NCBI GenBank assembly: GCA_903813345.2
Contig: CAIIXF020000001.1
Coordinates: 34,629,366-34,693,365, forward strand
Direction of reading: 5' to 3'
Length of the DNA: 64,000 nucleotides
Origin: Owenia fusiformis
Lineage: Eukaryota; Annelida; Polychaeta; Sabellida; Oweniidae
Position numbers and translations under genes: made by a program. The notes beneath the pieces are model-generated. The model was given only the letters and a program-made list of their open reading frames with translations, was not told the origin of the DNA and searched no databases. Positions 35,926 through 46,192 of the stretch are shown in pieces; the stretch's first letter is position 1; the number at the start of each line of letters is the position of its first letter.

Positions 35926-38340
35926 GCTCTCACATCAAGTCTGCTGTATCTATGATTTAGTTTTTCTGTGTTTCCTCTTGTCCTGGTATTATCTGATTTC
36001 TGGGCGATATCACTGATTTGTATTCGGTCGTAACCTTTTAGAATCTTGAAGATTTGGATAAGATCACCCCTTATTCTTCTATACAGTAAAGAGGGGAGTT
36101 TTAGTTGTCTCATTCTTTTTTCATAGCTTAAATCTTTCAGTGGTGGTACTAGTTTTGTTGCTCTTCTTTGTACTCTTTCAATTTTGTCAATATCCATATA
36201 GGTGTGGGGGTTCCAGACACTGTTTCCATATTCAAGGTGAGGCCGGACCATGGATTTATATAGGAGTGGTAAGGTGGTTCTATCAAGATGGGAGAAAGTT
36301 CTTTTTATTGTCCCAAGAATACTGTTGGCTTTGGATACTTGTTTATCGACATGTTGGTGGAACTTGAGTTTGCAGTCAATATTGATTCCAAGTTCCTTTT
36401 CCAATGTTGTTTGCTCCAAAGTTTTGTTGTTCATGGTGTAGTTTTGTTTCTCATCGTTGGTACCTAGATGCATCACCTTACATTTATCTGTATTGAAAGG
36501 GAGTTGCCATTCTTTTGACCAATTTGTTAAACTGTCCAGATCTGTTTGTAACTGTTCTTTATCATCTTGGTCTTTAACTTTACCATACAGTTTGGCGTCA
36601 TCTGCATACATAAGAAGCTTGTTCCTTGTGGCATCTGGGAGGTCATTTATAAATATTGCAAATAGGGATGGTCCAAGGCAGGTCCCTTGAGATACCTGAG
36701 AGAACAGGGGCCCACTCAGATGTCGTTCCATTCACTGATACTCTCTGGAGTCTATTAGTTAGAAAGATCTGATCCAGACAAGTACAGATCCCAATATTCC
36801 ATAAGATTTCAATTTTATGAGCAGACGTTCATGCGGGACACTATCGAACGCTTTGCTAAAATCTGTGTAAATTGTATCCACAGGGTTCCTGTCATCGATG
36901 TTTTTGGTTATATCCTCAAGGTAAATCAAGAGATTAAGAACTGTGGATCTTTTGGGTACAAAGCCAAATTGGTCATCTGTCAGTATCTCATTTTTAATTA
37001 AGTGTTCTACAATTTCATCTCTCACGATTTTTTCCAGCATTTTCACTACTATTGAGGTTAGGCTAATTGGTCTATAGTTACTTGGCTTTTTCTTTCTGTT
37101 TGTGATGTTTTGTCTTGTTTTTTCACTTCCTTTTTTGTATATGGGTGTAATGTTGGCATATTTCCAATCCTTAGGCAGTGTGCCAGATCTCATGGATTTA
37201 TTGAAAAGTAGGGTGAGGGGGGTGATAAGGGATTTAGCCGCTTCCTTCAGAGGGTGGGGGTGGAAGCCATCGGGGCTGGGTGACTTATTTGTATTCAGCT
37301 TCAACAGCTGGAGTGCTACCATTTCTTCTGTGATGTTGATTTCCTTTATTTCCTTTTCATATGTATGATTCTGTCATTTTTGGTATGTTATTTAGGTCTT
37401 CTTTGGTAAAAACACTTGAGAACTGTTTGTTCAGAGCCTCTGCTTTTTCTCCATCTGTTGTCGTCTCAGTGCCATCATCCTTCAGTAGGTTAGAGATGGG
37501 TTCCTCTGTATCCTGTTTAGATTTGGTGAATTGCCAGAACTGTTTTGGATTTTCTTTAAAAGAACATTCCTGGCCAAAGCTTTTCTATCCTGATGTGATA
37601 GCTATAATCATATATATACTTTCCATATTTAGCAAAACATGGGGAAATGTTTTAATATAGTCAATATTGATAATTTAAAAATGTAGTGCTCATTTCCAGT
37701 AAGCTGCCATCATTTAAGATTTTACTCAGGAAGTGATGTCATCGACTCTCAACTTTCATGACCTTGCATATAACAGTATAGGAAAATAGCACAATATCAC
37801 TTCTAGACGAGTGATCCTTACTTTATGCGCAAAAATATGTTCAGAGCTTGTCAGCTTAGAATAAAAGAAGAGACTTTTAGAAGGATTAAATCATAGACAA
37901 AATTGAAAAAGAATATTCAGCTGCTTTTGTAATTCTTAATAGATCCTTACAGTGTTATATACAAAGTTAAGAGTCGATGACATCACTTCCTGAGTGAAAT
38001 ATTAAAAGATGGCAGCCTACTGGAATTCTGCACTACATTTTCAAGTGATCAATATTGACCATATCAAAACATTTTTCCCTGTTTTGCTAAATATGGAAAG
38101 TATATATATGGTTATAGCTAACATATTAGGAGAGAAATGGTCTGGCCAGGAATATTCCTTTAACTTCTAGAGCAATTTTTCGTTCATAGTCATAACTAAG
38201 TTTGCAGGTATATGCTCTTAAATTGTCTCTGGCTTCTTGGTAATGTTTTAGATTCATTTCACTTTTGGTTGCTTTGTAGTTCTTCCAATATCTATACTTT
38301 TTACGACTCATCTTTATGGCAGTTTTATTAATATATATTT
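35926..38340 (-). pseudogene. LINE reverse transcriptase, interrupted by a MITE
   Basis: From the right: linker NKTAIKMSRKKYRYWKNYKA (about 38335-38165), then, after the MITE, KENPKQFWQFTKSK. The reverse transcriptase follows, with KKPSNYRPISLTSIV, TDFSKAFDSVPHERLL, GISQGTCLGPSLFAIFINDL and LLMYADDAKLYG, and a long thumb (MVRPHLEYGNSVWNPHTYMD). Breaks occur near 36740 and 37330. The endonuclease is absent, and the protein ends abruptly at SRLDV, next to the element at 35487. It is a jockey/CR1-like RT, of a different family from the LINE at 21605. Confidence 0.92.
37560..38159. mobile_element. TTAA MITE inserted in the LINE
   Basis: This 600-bp palindromic copy of the element at 45-650 lies between TTAA at 37556-37559 and 38160-38163. 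The LINE reads EVK before it and KENPKQFW after it; removing the element and one TTAA restores a continuous reading frame. This is direct proof of insertion and of the duplication length. Confidence 0.93.
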
Positions 38341-38344
38341 TTAC

Positions 38345-38783
38345 GTTGATCCCTAAGAATTTTAGTCAGGTATTGTGCATTGTTACTAGCAATCCTTGGT
38401 AATGAGTGACCATCAACTACATTTAGTTTAAAGACCTCTGCATATTGAGGAAGCTCTACAGAGGTTACTAGCCACTCTATAGTGTCATCCACTGTCCAGT
38501 TGTATACATGCGAGTTTGTCCAGATTCTCCAGAGCTCTTCTGCAGTGATATATTCATCTTTGCGATGGAACTTTGTGTGGCGCTCAAAGTCATCTGTGTA
38601 TTTAAGCTCATCACGGATAAACTCATCACTCTCAGACAGGGTCACTCCACCATTCTTGTCATCATCTATCTGAGCATGTAGGGAGTTGATAGCCTCATAG
38701 CCCATCTTGTCATTTTCACACAGGTTGTCCTGGATTGGGCATTCAACTGGTCCAGCCTGTATCTTCCCATTCAATCCTGATAT
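38345..38783 (-). pseudogene. STIM EF-hand and SAM fragment
   Basis: STIM proteins are ER calcium sensors that gate store-operated Orai channels. This uninterrupted frame covers the lumenal part. The cysteine pair CPIQDNLC comes first, then an EF-hand loop DDDKNGGVTLSE (Asp 1, Asp 3, Asn 5 and Glu 12 kept) followed by SDEFIRDELKY. The SAM domain follows, with EDLW-like EELWRIWTNSHVYNWTVDDT, IEWLVTSVELPQYAEVF and GHSLPRIASNNAQYLTKIL. The signal peptide, transmembrane segment and CAD/SOAR are absent. Homology stops at about RDQRKN, next to the LINE. It may be a captured exon (possible CAG acceptor at the upstream edge, GTAAAA donor at the end) or a retrocopy piece; it has no stops. Confidence 0.85.
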
Positions 38784-39966
38784 TTTTGTTCAACATCAAT
38801 ATAGAAAACCACCCTATGACTCCTGGTTCAAAAGCTCGCCTATTTTCAGAATGGCCACCATTTTTGTTTCGCAAACCATTTGCTTTAAAACCTCTGTCTA
38901 TCGGATTCCCGTTTTAAGTTATTATTGTTCAACATCAATACAGAAAACTCCCCTACGACTCCTGGTTCAAAAGCTCGCCTATTTTCAAAATGGTCACCAT
39001 TTTTGTCTCGCGAAATTCACCTTTGGCCCATTTCCTAGGTTTACAAATAATTTCAGGTGTCCTGCATTGTAAAAAGCCATGTCATTGTAAAGGGTATTTG
39101 TATGAAATAATTTTTTTGTTACAAAAAATCGGCAAAAATTTATACCTGTTTTTTTTATTTTCAGCCATTTTAGTTAACATTGATTTGTCCATCTGTCTCG
39201 CGAAATCCTTTTTTGGACCATTTGCCTTAAAACCTCTGTCGATAGGATTCCTGTTTTAAGTTATTTTTTATTCAACATCAATACAGAAAACTCCCCTATG
39301 ACTCCTGGTTCAAAAGCTTGCCTATTTTCAAAATGGTCGCCATTTTTGTCTCGCGAAATTCACTTTTGGCCCATTTCCTAGGTTTACAAATAATTTCAGG
39401 TGTCCTACATTGTAAAAAGCCATGTCACTGTAAACAGTAGTTGTATCAAATAATTTTGTTACAAAAAATTGGCAAAAAATTATGTCAGTTTTTTTTTATT
39501 TTCAGCCATTTTAGTTAACATTGATTTGTCCATCTGTCTCGCGAAATCCACTTTTGGACTATTTGCCTCAAAACCTCTGTCGATAGGATTCCCGTTTTAA
39601 GTTATTTTTATTCAACATCAATACAGAAAACTCCCCTATGACTCCTGGTTGAAAAGCTTGCATATTTTTAAAATGGTCGCCATTTTTGTCTCGCGAAATT
39701 CACTTTTGGCCCATTTCCTAGGTTTACAAATAATTTCTGGTGTCCTGCATTGTAAAAAGCCATGTCATTGTAATACAGTACTTGTATAAAATAATTGTGT
39801 TACAAAAATCGGCAAAAAATTATATCCGTTTTTTTATTTTCTGCCATTTTAGCCATCATTCATTTTTGAGCAACACCATGTGAGCCCAGTACCCACGGTA
39901 CTATTTATTTCTGTTTTATACTACTCATTCCACTTATTGTATTTCAGCATATGTTGGTTTTACTTT

Positions 39967-42632
39967 TTATCGCACTTTGAAAAAGTGCTATATTGCCGTC
40001 GTCTTGTGCTGTTGGGCGGGCGTGCGGGCGGGTGTGCGGGCGTGCGGGACATAAACCAAATCTTGTCATCAAATTTCCAGGATAACTGCTTACCTGTTCA
40101 ACTTGAAATTTTTACAGATGCAAGAGCAGACTAGTACCAAGATCTGATTAGGTTAAGGGCATGCTGGGTAAACTACGTGGTGGCCATTTTGAATTTTTCA
40201 ACAAATCTTGTCATCAAAATTGCAGGAAAACCACTTATCCGTTCAACTTGAAATTTTTACAGATGCAAGAGCAGACTATTGCCAAGATCTGATTAGGTTT
40301 TGGGTATGCTGGCTGAATTACATGGTGGCCATTTTGAATTTTTCAATTTGGCGGCCATTTTGAATTTTTCAACTTGCTCCAAATTGACCAAATTCTTTTT
40401 TTTAAAAACATCTACAAGTTCTCAGAAGTTCAAATCTGACCTTAGATTTCAGATTTGACCTTTCATTCACCTTCAGTGACCTTGAAAAGGTCAAAAAAAT
40501 TGATTTTCTAAATTGATATTTTGGATTTAAATTTAGGTCAGCTTAATTACAAAACACCTACTGAGGTCTGAAAAAGTTAAATTTTCAAGGTCGAAGGTCA
40601 AGGTCATTAAACTAGGTCACAAATGATGTTATCCAAGTTTCTCAAAGTTTGAGACTACAAATCAATTCTTGTCATCAAAATTCCAAGAAAACCGCTAACC
40701 TGTTCAACTTGAAATTTTTACACATGCAATAGCAGACTAGTGCCAAGATCTGATTAGGTTTAGGGCATGCTGGGTAAACTATGTGGTGGCCATTTTGAAT
40801 TTTTCAACAAATCTTGTCATCAAATTTCCAGGAAAACCACTTATCCGTTCAACTTGAAATTTTTACAGATGCAAAAGCAGACTATTGCCAAAATCTGATT
40901 AGGTTTTGGGTATGCTGGCTGAATTACATGGTGGCCATTTTGAATTTTTCAATTTAGCGGCCATTTTGAATTTTTCAACTTGCTCCAAATTGACCAAATT
41001 CTTTTTTTTAAAAACATCTACAAGTTCTCAGAAGTTCAAATCTGACCTTAGATTTCAGATTTGACCTTTCATTCACCTTCAGTGACCTTGAAAAGGTCAA
41101 AAAAATTAATTTTTCTAAATTGATATTTTGGATTTAAATTTAGGTCAGCTTAATTACAAAACACCTAGTGAGGTCTGAAAAAGTTAAATTTTCAAGGTCG
41201 AAGGTCAAGGTCATTAAACTAGGTCACAAATGATGTTATCCAAGTTTCTCAAAGTTTGAGACTACAAATCAATTCTTGTCATCAAAATTCCAAGAAAACC
41301 GCTAACCTGTTCAACTTGAAATTTTTACACATGCAATAGCAGACTAGTGCCAAGATCTGATTAGGTTTAGGGCATGCTGGGTAAACTACGTGGTGGCCAT
41401 TTTGAATTTTTCAACAAATCTTGTCATCAAATTTCCAGGAAAACCACTTATCCGTTTAACTTGAAATTTTTACAGATGCAAGAGCAGACTATTGCCAAGA
41501 TCTGATTAGGTTTTGGGTATGCTGGCTGAATTACATGGTGGCCATTTTGAATTTTTCAATTTGGCGGCCATTTTGAATTTTTCAACTTGCTCCAAATTGA
41601 CCAAATTTTTTTTTAAAAAACATCTACAAGTTCTCAGAAGTTCAAATCTGACCTTAGATTTCAGATTTGACCTTTCATTCACCTTCAGTGACCTTGAAAA
41701 GGTCAAAAAAGTTGATTTTCTAAATTGATATTTTGGATTTAAATTTAGGTCAGCTTAATTACAAAACACCTACTGAGGTCTGAAAAAGTTAAATTTTCAA
41801 GGTCGAAGGTCAAGGTCATTAAACTAGGTCACAAATGATGTTATCCAAGTTTCTCAAAGTTTGAGACTACAAATCAATTCTTGTCATCAAAATTCCAAGA
41901 AAACCGCTAACCTGTTCAACTTGAAATTTTTACACATGCAATAGCAGACTAGTGCCAAGATCTGATTAGGTTTAGGGCATGCTGGGTAAACTATGTGGTG
42001 GCCATTTTGAATTTTTCAACAAATCTTGTCATCAAATTTCCAGGAAAACCACTTATCCGTTCAACTTGAAATTTTTACAGATGCAAGAGCAGACTATTGC
42101 CAAGATCTGATTAGGTTTTGGGTATGCTGGCTGAATTACATGGTGGCCATTTTGAATTTTTCAATTTGGCGGCCATTTTGAATTTTTCAACTTGCTCCAA
42201 ATTGACCAAATTTTTTTTTAAAACATCTACAAGTTCTCAAAAGTTCAAATCTGACCTTAGATTTCAGATTTGACCTTTCATTCACCTTCAGTGACCTTGA
42301 AAAGGTCAAAAAAGTTGATTTTCTAAATTGATATTTTGGATTTAAATTTAGGTCAGCTTAATTACAAAACACCTACTGAGGTCTGAAAAAGTTAAATTTT
42401 CAAGGTCGAAGGTCATCAAATTAGGTCACAAACGATGTTATCTAAATTTTCCCAAAGTTCCACACTACAAATAAATTCTTGTCATCAAAATTGCAGGAAA
42501 ACCGCTAACCTTGTCAACTTGAAATGTTTACAGATGCAAGAGCAGACTAGTGCCAAGGTCTGATTAGGTTTTGGCCATGCTGGATAAATTGCATGGTGGC
42601 CAGTTTGCTCTTCAAAGTGCGATATTTATCAC
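39967..42632 (+). mobile_element. Pearl/HINE-like element with 606-bp satellite core
   Basis: The ends ATCGCACTTTGAA and TTCAAAGTGCGAT form a short terminal inverted repeat, and the 5' end also folds (GCACTTTGAAAAAGTGC). A GGGCGTGCGGGCGGG tract follows at 40013-40050. The core has four units of 605-607 bp, marked by CAAATCTTGTCATCAAA at 40202, 40808, 41415 and 42020. Each unit has AATGGCGGCCATTTTGAAT-like palindromes and clustered AGGTCA boxes. The copies are very similar, so the array is young. It fills the second half of HECTD3 intron 3. Confidence 0.85.
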
Positions 42633-42687
42633 TGTGTGTCTTGTTTCTTTTTGATTTTGATGATATTTTACTTATTGTGCAATATAG

Positions 42688-42803
42688 GATGATGATGGGG
42701 CAGAGAACATGACTGATGGAGATCCAGAGACGTTCTGGGAGAGTGACGGCAGCCAGAACCATCACTGGGTCAAACTAAAGATGAAGAAAGGAACAATCAT
42801 CAA
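42688..42803 (+). CDS. HECTD3: HECTD3 exon 4 (DOC/APC10 domain start)
   Basis: This exon encodes [20 protein letters not shown] then [19 protein letters not shown]. The human counterpart is [20 protein letters not shown] followed by VRLTMKKGTIVKK. The residue count from SSF matches human exactly. DTYWESDGS...HW is typical of the DOC/APC10 beta-sandwich. Acceptor AATATAG and donor GTAAGA flank it. Confidence 0.96.
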
Positions 42804-43154
42804 GTAAGAAATAAAATATTATGTCACTACCTGACCACGACCAGTGTTGTCATTTGGAGTTCCACATTTAGCATCAAAACATTCAAACCTGTGCAGGTCA
42901 CCATGATTTCAATATTAAGATTTTAAGATTGCCTTTCTTTGACTGAATCTACTACTCAATCTAGTCGTAGTAGCATTCGCATCAGACATGTTGTTCAATT
43001 TAGGTTTGGGCATTCCATATTGAAAAAATGACCCATTCATACATATGAGGTGACCCAAATACAACAGACCCACTCAAAACCTTCCCCTCTTATCAACAAT
43101 GTTTGACTACAATAATGTAAAGGCATTATGATATTTTCAAAACTGTATATTTAG

Positions 43155-43268
43155 GAAACTGCTGATTACTGTGGATGGGAATGACGACAACTATCTACCT
43201 TACCGCATCATTGTCTCAGGGGGAGAAACTGACAACCTCAAGAAGCTAAACGACATGAGAGTAGACCA
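43155..43268 (+). CDS. HECTD3: HECTD3 exon 5 (DOC domain)
   Basis: This exon encodes LLITVDGNDDNYLPYRIIVS and GGETDNLKKLNDMRVD, continuing the DOC domain. Human reads [20 protein letters not shown] and GGEGDNLKKLSDVSID. Acceptor TTTAG, donor GTAAGT; split codons at both ends join in frame. Confidence 0.96.
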
Positions 43269-43519
43269 GTAAGTGATTTACTTTTATCCCTTATTTTACT
43301 CAGTGCATGCTAAAAGACCAAAATCATGAAGTGATTGAGCTCTTGCAATGGTATTAAATATAGAGATCATCTTACTGGAAATGCAAACATAAATTATAAA
43401 TTATCTGTGTCATCCCCCTTTCAAAATGTTTAAAGGTTCATCACTGATGTATTCGCCATGATTGTGATGTGGTTCTGATCATGATCATGATGGTATCTTC
43501 CTCTCTTATCATCCTGATT

Positions 43520-43870
43520 CCAGGAAAATCACTTGTTGAATTTTCATCAAATATATATAAATTTTAGAGGTTACTAAGTTCTAGAGCTGATTAAATTTTG
43601 GATGGTTATCTTGTTTTCTGGTAGCCATTTTGGAACTTTTTCATGAAATCTTAGCATCATGATTTAGGGAAAATCACTTTTTGAATTTCTTCAAATTTTT
43701 ACACATGTCAGAGGTTACCAAATTCTACAGTTGAATTGAATATTTGAGAAGTTTTACAATAAATCTCATCATTATGATTTCAGAAAAATCGCTTGTCAGA
43801 TTTTCTTCAAAATTGTTCACATGTTTGAGACCACCAAGTTCTACAGTTGATTATGTTTTTGTGATTTTAT
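43520..43870. repeat. Degenerate satellite units in HECTD3 intron 5
   Basis: Three diverged units of about 130 bp contain CAGGAAAATCACTT, AGAGGTTACTAAGTTCTA and GATTAAATTTTGG. They are related to the element at 39967 but older. Confidence 0.55.
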
Positions 43871-43903
43871 TCAGGTCATGCACGAACTTGTTTTTATTTT
43901 CAG

Positions 43904-43992
43904 AAACATGAGTGGCATAATGGATGTTTGTATATTGGAAGATATGACTGAACACTATCCGATGATAGAAATCAAAATCATGGAATGCAAAG
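43904..43992 (+). CDS. HECTD3: HECTD3 exon 6 (last exon found)
   Basis: This exon encodes NMSGIMDVCILEDMTEHYPM then IEIKIMECK, equal to the human [20 protein letters not shown] then ECR. Acceptor TTTTCAG, donor AAAG|GTACAT. The next exon should begin by completing an Asp codon (human DDGIDVRLRG). I could not find it between 43993 and 64000, so the intron exceeds 20 kb, or the gene is broken here. Confidence 0.95.
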
Positions 43993-45284
43993 GTACATAA
44001 GAATTTTTATATTTTATATTTTCTGAGCAGATTTCTTTCTCTTCGCAAATACTTGATTCAATTTTCAAAGTGATCCTGAGACCACTAACATTTCTATTTT
44101 TTTGATGAAGTAATTGATTTATCACTTTGATCTGATTACACTGAGAGCTGGAAGGAATTTTGAATTATATAAGCCACAATGGAAGTAATTGAAATTCCAT
44201 AGGGAATCAAGAGTGCAGAAATAAGGAAGGAGGCATGGTTGCACTGCAGACCCTAAGTTTCAGAATAATTGGTACAAGTCCTTTGGACTTGTAAGTGAAA
44301 ATTTTTCAAGTCCATCCAAAAAATACAAGCCAAATAAGGACTTGTAAATTTTAAAGTTACAAGTCCAAAAAATCAGCCAACTGAACTCCGTGAATTACAA
44401 TTTAAACAGTATATGTAAACAGTTTTATTGCAAATACTAAATAACACCATGGTAGTAGGTAGTGAGCTAACCATGGTCTTCCAAATTCCCATTTGGGTAG
44501 ATACTTCCGCTTTTTGGTCTTTTCCATATCATACCATCTTAAAGGGAATTTAACTTGCTGATCACACACCAAATTTCAAAGTGATTGGTTAAATTCCAAT
44601 TTTTTTAGAATATTTTTAGTGATGTCCATATTTCACTTTTTAATAGTATGTATGTCTCCCCCTGCAGCCCAGGTGGCCTCAATTCTACGAGGATATGATC
44701 CCGTATAAATCATTCAGAACGTTTAGAACCCTGAATGTAACACATTTTACTCTGTAACGATATTGAGAAACATCGAAATCACCCAATGTTGGCATTGTCA
44801 CTGCAGTATCATTTTCACTTTTCAATCACTATACCTGGTAATTTTACTTGTTTTGACGTAATCAAAGGTCAACTACAACCTTACAAGAAACATTGTAGCA
44901 AATTTTATTAGGAGGAGTTTATGATTGATTTTTTGAGGGTGATCAGCATTTTCCATAAGCTTCAAAATGATATATGGGAAAGTATGATAAATTTTAAGAT
45001 AAAAAAGTTAAGGGGGGAGAACAGACTTATTTGACACCCTGTATTTATATAGTACAAGTACAGTATCTACATCAATATAATCCATTTGTTTCCCAAAAGA
45101 GAAGCACCCAATGTATGAATTATGATTCTCAATGATGGGTATGTTCATAAATTAATAATATCTCGAAGAATGTCTGGATATCTTTTGTGTCAGTAATGTC
45201 TTGTTCAATATATATTCATCAGATCACACCACAGTCAGGTGGTGGGCAGACTTGTCTCTTCTGTCCAAGTTCATGGGGAGGTGT
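43993..45284. other. No gene seen; possible HECTD3 intron 6
   Basis: I see no exon on either strand, and no clear mobile element. A segment at 44270-44360 repeats the phrase AAGTCC several times (44278, 44310, 44361). Confidence 0.4.
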
Positions 45285-45340
45285 TCAAGCCAGATTTATT
45301 TCCTCATCTGTTTCAATTCCCTCTGCACTTTGATGTCTGT
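45285..45340 (-). CDS. Unknown gene, proposed terminal exon
   Basis: After a CAACAG acceptor the frame of the preceding exon continues as RHQSAEGIETDEEINLA and a TGA stop at 45287-45285. A second acceptor four bases downstream also gives an open frame ending at TAA. The exon is proposed only from splice signals and frame, without homology. Confidence 0.45.
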
Positions 45341-45524
45341 CTGTTGTGAAACAAAGATAATACAAAATGTTGGACTGTAAGATACTTGAAGTAAGATGTT
45401 ACACATAGATCCAAAGGATTTCTGGTCAAAATATATAGTAGTTAGGTTATAACAAAATTGAAATTATATAACTATTTCAAAAGAACTTCCTTCTTTGCAG
45501 TAAAGAAAATATGATTTTACATAC

Positions 45525-46154
45525 CGTAACGCCCTTTCTTTCTGTCATTTCTTTCCTCATTATCTTTGTATTCCTCAACACTGTGACCTGATTCCAAAGT
45601 TTTATACAAGATAGGATTCTTCTTCTTTTGCTTTATTTCTTTGTCTGTTTTTGACTGCTCAACTCTTTCCTCATTGTATGTTTTTTGTTTTGATTTTGAT
45701 GGCATAATCCCCTCTTCATTGGATGTCTTTTGTTTTGTTTTCGTTGGTTTAGTTCCTTCTTCATTACGTGTCTTTTGTTTTGTTTTCGATGGCTTGATAT
45801 CTTTTCTGTTGGATTTTCTTTGTTTTGTTTTTGATGGTTTAGTTCCTTCTGTATTACCTGTCTTTTGTTTTGTGTTTGATGGCTCAGTTTCTTCTTCATT
45901 GGGTGTCTTTTGTTTTGTTTGGGATGGGTTAACCCCTTTTTCATTGGATGTATTTTGTTTTGTCTCTGATGGTTTAATTCCTTCCTCATTGGGTGTCTTT
46001 TGTTTTGGTTGCATTATTTTTTTCCCATTTATTCTTGTATCCTCATACTCCTCATTAGTTTGACCACCTCCACTGCTCATGTAATCATTTTCATCATCTT
46101 GTTCAGCATCAATTTGCCAGTCTGGTATTGGTTTTCTACCACTTCCACTTCCAC
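45525..46154 (-). CDS. Unknown gene, repeat-bearing exon
   Basis: I do not recognise the gene. The exon encodes about 210 residues: GSGSGRKPIPDWQIDAEQDD, ENDYMSSGGGQ, then eight tandem 15-residue units of the type TKQKTPNEEGIKPSE (46008-45649), then a basic tail with KQKKKN and a charged end RNDRKKGRYG. The unit is Lys/Glu/Thr/Gln/Asn-rich with no hydrophobic core, so the region is probably disordered. The last exonic base precedes GTATGT. Two acceptors, seven bases apart (AG at 46156-46155 and 46149-46148), fit two incoming phases. The PDW...DD...MSSGGG module is shared with the exon at 49241. Confidence 0.65.
45649..46008 (-). repeat. Coding 45-bp tandem repeat, eight units
   Basis: Each 45-bp unit encodes 15 residues beginning TKQ or PKQ/SKQ and containing NEE or a variant. 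The periodicity keeps the frame. Units differ at several positions, including synonymous ones, so the array is not newly expanded. Confidence 0.9.
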
Positions 46155-46192
46155 CTGCAATTGAAAATGTTTTAGTTACGGGGAACCACTAT

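Larger units (their letters stand above)
35251..39902 (+). mobile_element. Pearl/HINE-like composite carrying STIM and LINE cargo
   Basis: The 5' hairpin AGCTCACATGGTGAGCT (35251-35267) and (CTGT)n tract (35285-35308) are followed by family-1 body up to about 35364. The same body resumes at about 38784 and runs through three units of about 340 bp (starts near 38930, 39273 and 39613). It ends in CACCATGTGAGC and the hairpin AGTACCCACGGTACT (39888-39902). The break falls inside the phrase AAGTTATTTTATTCAACATC of the intact unit. The 3.4 kb between holds a TIR element, a LINE and a STIM fragment. Whether this cargo was captured or inserted is unresolved. Confidence 0.65.

Noticed and set aside
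44641-44720. Candidate HECTD3 exon 7 after CTGCAG
   Set aside because: The downstream frame does not match the expected DDGIDVRLRG segment and reaches a stop quickly.
45641-46063. 140-codon plus-strand open frame with VFCFVFDGL repeats
   Set aside because: It is the antisense shadow of the 45-bp coding repeat, whose other strand has consistent splice sites and a sensible exon chain.
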